Positions 5,837 to 7,012 of a stretch of DNA of 7,012 nucleotides are shown here, piece after piece. Every line of letters starts with the position of its first letter. Position 1 is the first letter of the stretch. Origin of the DNA: JBEEMU01 sp043778315. Lineage in GTDB: Bacteria > Bacteroidota > Bacteroidia > Chitinophagales > Saprospiraceae. The notes under the pieces are model-generated. The model had not been told where the DNA came from. It worked only from the letters and a program-made list of their open reading frames with translations, and made no database searches. The stretch is from the NCBI GenBank assembly GCA_043778315.1, contig JAYWGJ010000168.1, positions 1 to 7,012 of the forward strand. The letters run 5' to 3'. The position numbers and the translations under genes are program-made.

Positions 5837-6355
5837 ATGACCGAACCGAATATAGCAATCGACGATATAACAACCTTTGATGGCAAATCGATAGTTGAAC
5901 TGTCGCACCAAAAAGGCATTTTATTGGTTTTTTTAAGACAAGTGAATTGCCTATTTTGCCGACAAGCGATGAGCGAGTTAGGCAAAAACCGCGCCGCTAT
6001 CGAAACGCGTAAGGTGCAGATTATTTTTGTCACGCTAAATAATGCAGCCGATGTAGAGCCGCTATTGCGAAAGTATAATTTGAGCGGGTGCGATTTAGTG
6101 ATAGACCCTGAGATGCGGTTTTATGCGCGTTTTGGATTGCTCAAAGCCAATAACTCGCAAATAATGGGCTTAACCTCCTGGGTGAAAACAGTGACGGTCG
6201 GTATCAATTACGGCTTGCACCGACCGCTCGGCGACGCGTTTCAAATGCCTGGTATTTTTTTGATACAAAACGGCGTTATCATACAAACCTTCCGCCACAA
6301 AGACATCTACGACCAGCCCGACTATGTGCAGTTTGCCGCTTGTTGCGACATATAA
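5837..6355 (+). CDS. SelL-related / AhpC-TSA_2-like CxxC redox protein
   Basis: This 172-aa protein has a thioredoxin-like fold of the peroxiredoxin-like AhpC/TSA (PF13911, SelL-related) type. The strand GILLVFLRQ leads to the redox motif CLFC (Cys38 and Cys41), followed by the helix RQAMSELGKNRAAIE. Further family blocks are VIDPEMRFYARFGLLKA, the GDAFQMPGIFLIQNGVI segment with the likely cis-proline Pro138, and the C-terminal FRHKDIYDQPDYVQF. In some relatives the first Cys is selenocysteine; here both are ordinary TGC/TGT... cysteine codons with no in-frame TGA. It also carries Cys84-region SGC and an adjacent Cys169-Cys170 pair at the very end (AACCDI). No signal peptide is present, so a cytoplasmic thiol-dependent oxidoreductase or peroxidase role is likely, with unknown substrate. 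It has its own promoter, lies downstream of a terminator, and ends before a bidirectional terminator, so it is monocistronic. Confidence 0.9.
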   Translation: MTEPNIAIDDITTFDGKSIVELSHQKGILLVFLRQVNCLFCRQAMSELGKNRAAIETRKVQIIFVTLNNAADVEPLLRKYNLSGCDLVIDPEMRFYARFGLLKANNSQIMGLTSWVKTVTVGINYGLHRPLGDAFQMPGIFLIQNGVIIQTFRHKDIYDQPDYVQFAACCDI

Positions 6356-6369
6356 GCATAAAAAAATGA

Positions 6370-6417
6370 AAAAGCACCATAAAATACGTCCAATCGGATA
6401 TATTTTATGGTGCTTTT
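6370..6417. terminator. Bidirectional intrinsic terminator between convergent genes
   Basis: A perfect 17-bp inverted repeat, AAAAGCACCATAAAATA (6370-6386) and TATTTTATGGTGCTTTT (6401-6417), encloses a 14-nt loop. The right arm ends in TTTT for plus-strand transcripts, and on the minus strand the arm runs into a longer T-rich tract (complement of 6361-6373). It sits between the ends of the redox gene and topA and can serve both. Confidence 0.88.
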
Positions 6418-6447
6418 AATTCGTGTAAAAATAATTTTACAAAAAAA

Positions 6448-7012
6448 TTATTTTTTCTTAGCGGCGGCGCGTTTAGCAGGTGCTTTTTTCACATCTGCGC
6501 CTTTCACATCTGCGCCTTTCGCGGGTGCTTTTATTACTTTTGGCGCAACGTCGAACGCTTTTGGGTTTTGGTTCAAAACTATTTTTTTGACCTCCGCCAA
6601 ACTCAGCGTTTCTGCCACCTCCTCTTTTGGTATCTTATAATTGTCTTTTCCGTGACGGATAAACGGACCCCATCTGCCGTTTTCTATCACCAAATTTTCT
6701 TCTGTCCACTGCTGTATATAGCGATTTGCCTCTTTCTCGAGCTTCGCTTCTATCAGTGTCGCGGCTTGCGCTTGCGTAATATTTTCTATGCTGTACGCTT
6801 TCGGTATCGATATAAATAAGCTGTTCCATTTTATAAACGGACCGAATCGCCCTACACCTTTCGTAATCGGTTTTTCGTCGAAATGCCCAAACGGAGCGTC
6901 TGCGGCATTTTTCGCTTCCACCAACTCCACGGCGCGGTCGTAAGTGACCGAAAGTGCTTCTTCGCCCTTCGGAATAGACGTAAATTTATCGCCGAGCTTC
7001 ACATACGGACCC
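6448..7012 (-). CDS. topA: DNA topoisomerase I, C-terminal part, gene runs off the window
   Basis: The frame stays open to the right edge, and the residues there (GPYVKLGDKFTSIPKG) are inside a conserved repeat, so the N-terminal catalytic part lies beyond the window; a GTG at 7000-7002 is an internal Val codon, not a start. About 187 residues are visible. They hold three C-terminal topoisomerase I repeats of the GxxGPxI/V...IPK type: GPYVKLGDKFTSIPKG, GRFGPFIKWNSLFISIPKAY and GRWGPFIRHGKDNYKIPKEE. This arrangement, with the FDEKPITKGVGRFGPF linker, is typical of Bacteroidota TopA, which relaxes negative supercoils; the repeats help hold the DNA. The protein ends in a Lys/Ala-rich basic tail (KAPAKRAAAKKK) that likely adds non-specific DNA binding. 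The tail contains a tandem duplication of five codons (GADVK twice). The gene converges on the SelL-like gene and ends at the shared terminator. Confidence 0.95.
   Translation of the reverse strand, partial: GPYVKLGDKFTSIPKGEEALSVTYDRAVELVEAKNAADAPFGHFDEKPITKGVGRFGPFIKWNSLFISIPKAYSIENITQAQAATLIEAKLEKEANRYIQQWTEENLVIENGRWGPFIRHGKDNYKIPKEEVAETLSLAEVKKIVLNQNPKAFDVAPKVIKAPAKGADVKGADVKKAPAKRAAAKKK
6488..6517 (-). repeat. 15-bp tandem duplication inside the topA tail
   Basis: The 15-mer TTCACATCTGCGCCT occurs twice without a gap (6488-6502 and 6503-6517) with no mismatch. On the coding strand each unit encodes GADVK, so the duplication keeps the reading frame and lengthens the linker before the basic tail. 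Confidence 0.9.

Noticed and set aside
7000..7002. GTG as the start of a separate 184-aa gene
   Set aside because: The frame continues upstream to the window edge with conserved topoisomerase I residues (GPYVK), so this is an internal valine codon.

Overview
The window looks like ordinary chromosomal DNA of a member of the Bacteroidota, probably on the Cytophagales/Flexibacter side, though the sequence alone does not fix the genus. The evidence is protein families that are largely Bacteroidota-specific (a DUF6029-type outer-membrane protein, the TIGR02757/DUF2400 family), the absence of clear Shine-Dalgarno sequences, and several matches to the Bacteroidota promoter consensus (TTG, 17-23 nt, TAnnTTTG).

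Layout. 1-755 (+): 5'-truncated TIGR02757/DUF2400 gene. 766-857: three palindromes on an exact 32-bp period, lying between convergent genes. 868-1356 (-): exported TlpA/ResA-type thioredoxin. 1357-1454: a short divergent region with overlapping promoters. 1455-3137 (+): DUF6029-like outer-membrane beta-barrel protein. 3138-3673: a 536-bp stretch without a convincing gene; it has one strong promoter, small ORFs and an abrupt change from AT-rich to GC-rich sequence. 3674-4186 and 4208-5368 (+): a lipoprotein and a membrane-anchored serine hydrolase, very likely one operon. 5460-5750 (+): a 96-aa protein of unknown function closed by a terminator. 5837-6355 (+): a SelL/AhpC-TSA-like CxxC redox protein with its own promoter. 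6370-6417: bidirectional terminator. 6448-7012 (-): the C-terminal end of DNA topoisomerase I, running off the window.

Two thiol-redox proteins occur here, one periplasmic (TlpA-like) and one apparently cytoplasmic (SelL-like). The TlpA-like gene is paired head to head with an outer-membrane protein that has a cysteine pair near its C-terminus, so envelope disulfide chemistry is the most coherent functional theme. I see no phage, CRISPR array, intact insertion sequence, toxin-antitoxin pair or defence system. The less ordinary parts are the palindromic array, the overlapping divergent promoters and the unexplained intergenic block at 3138-3673. I found no clearly new biological system.
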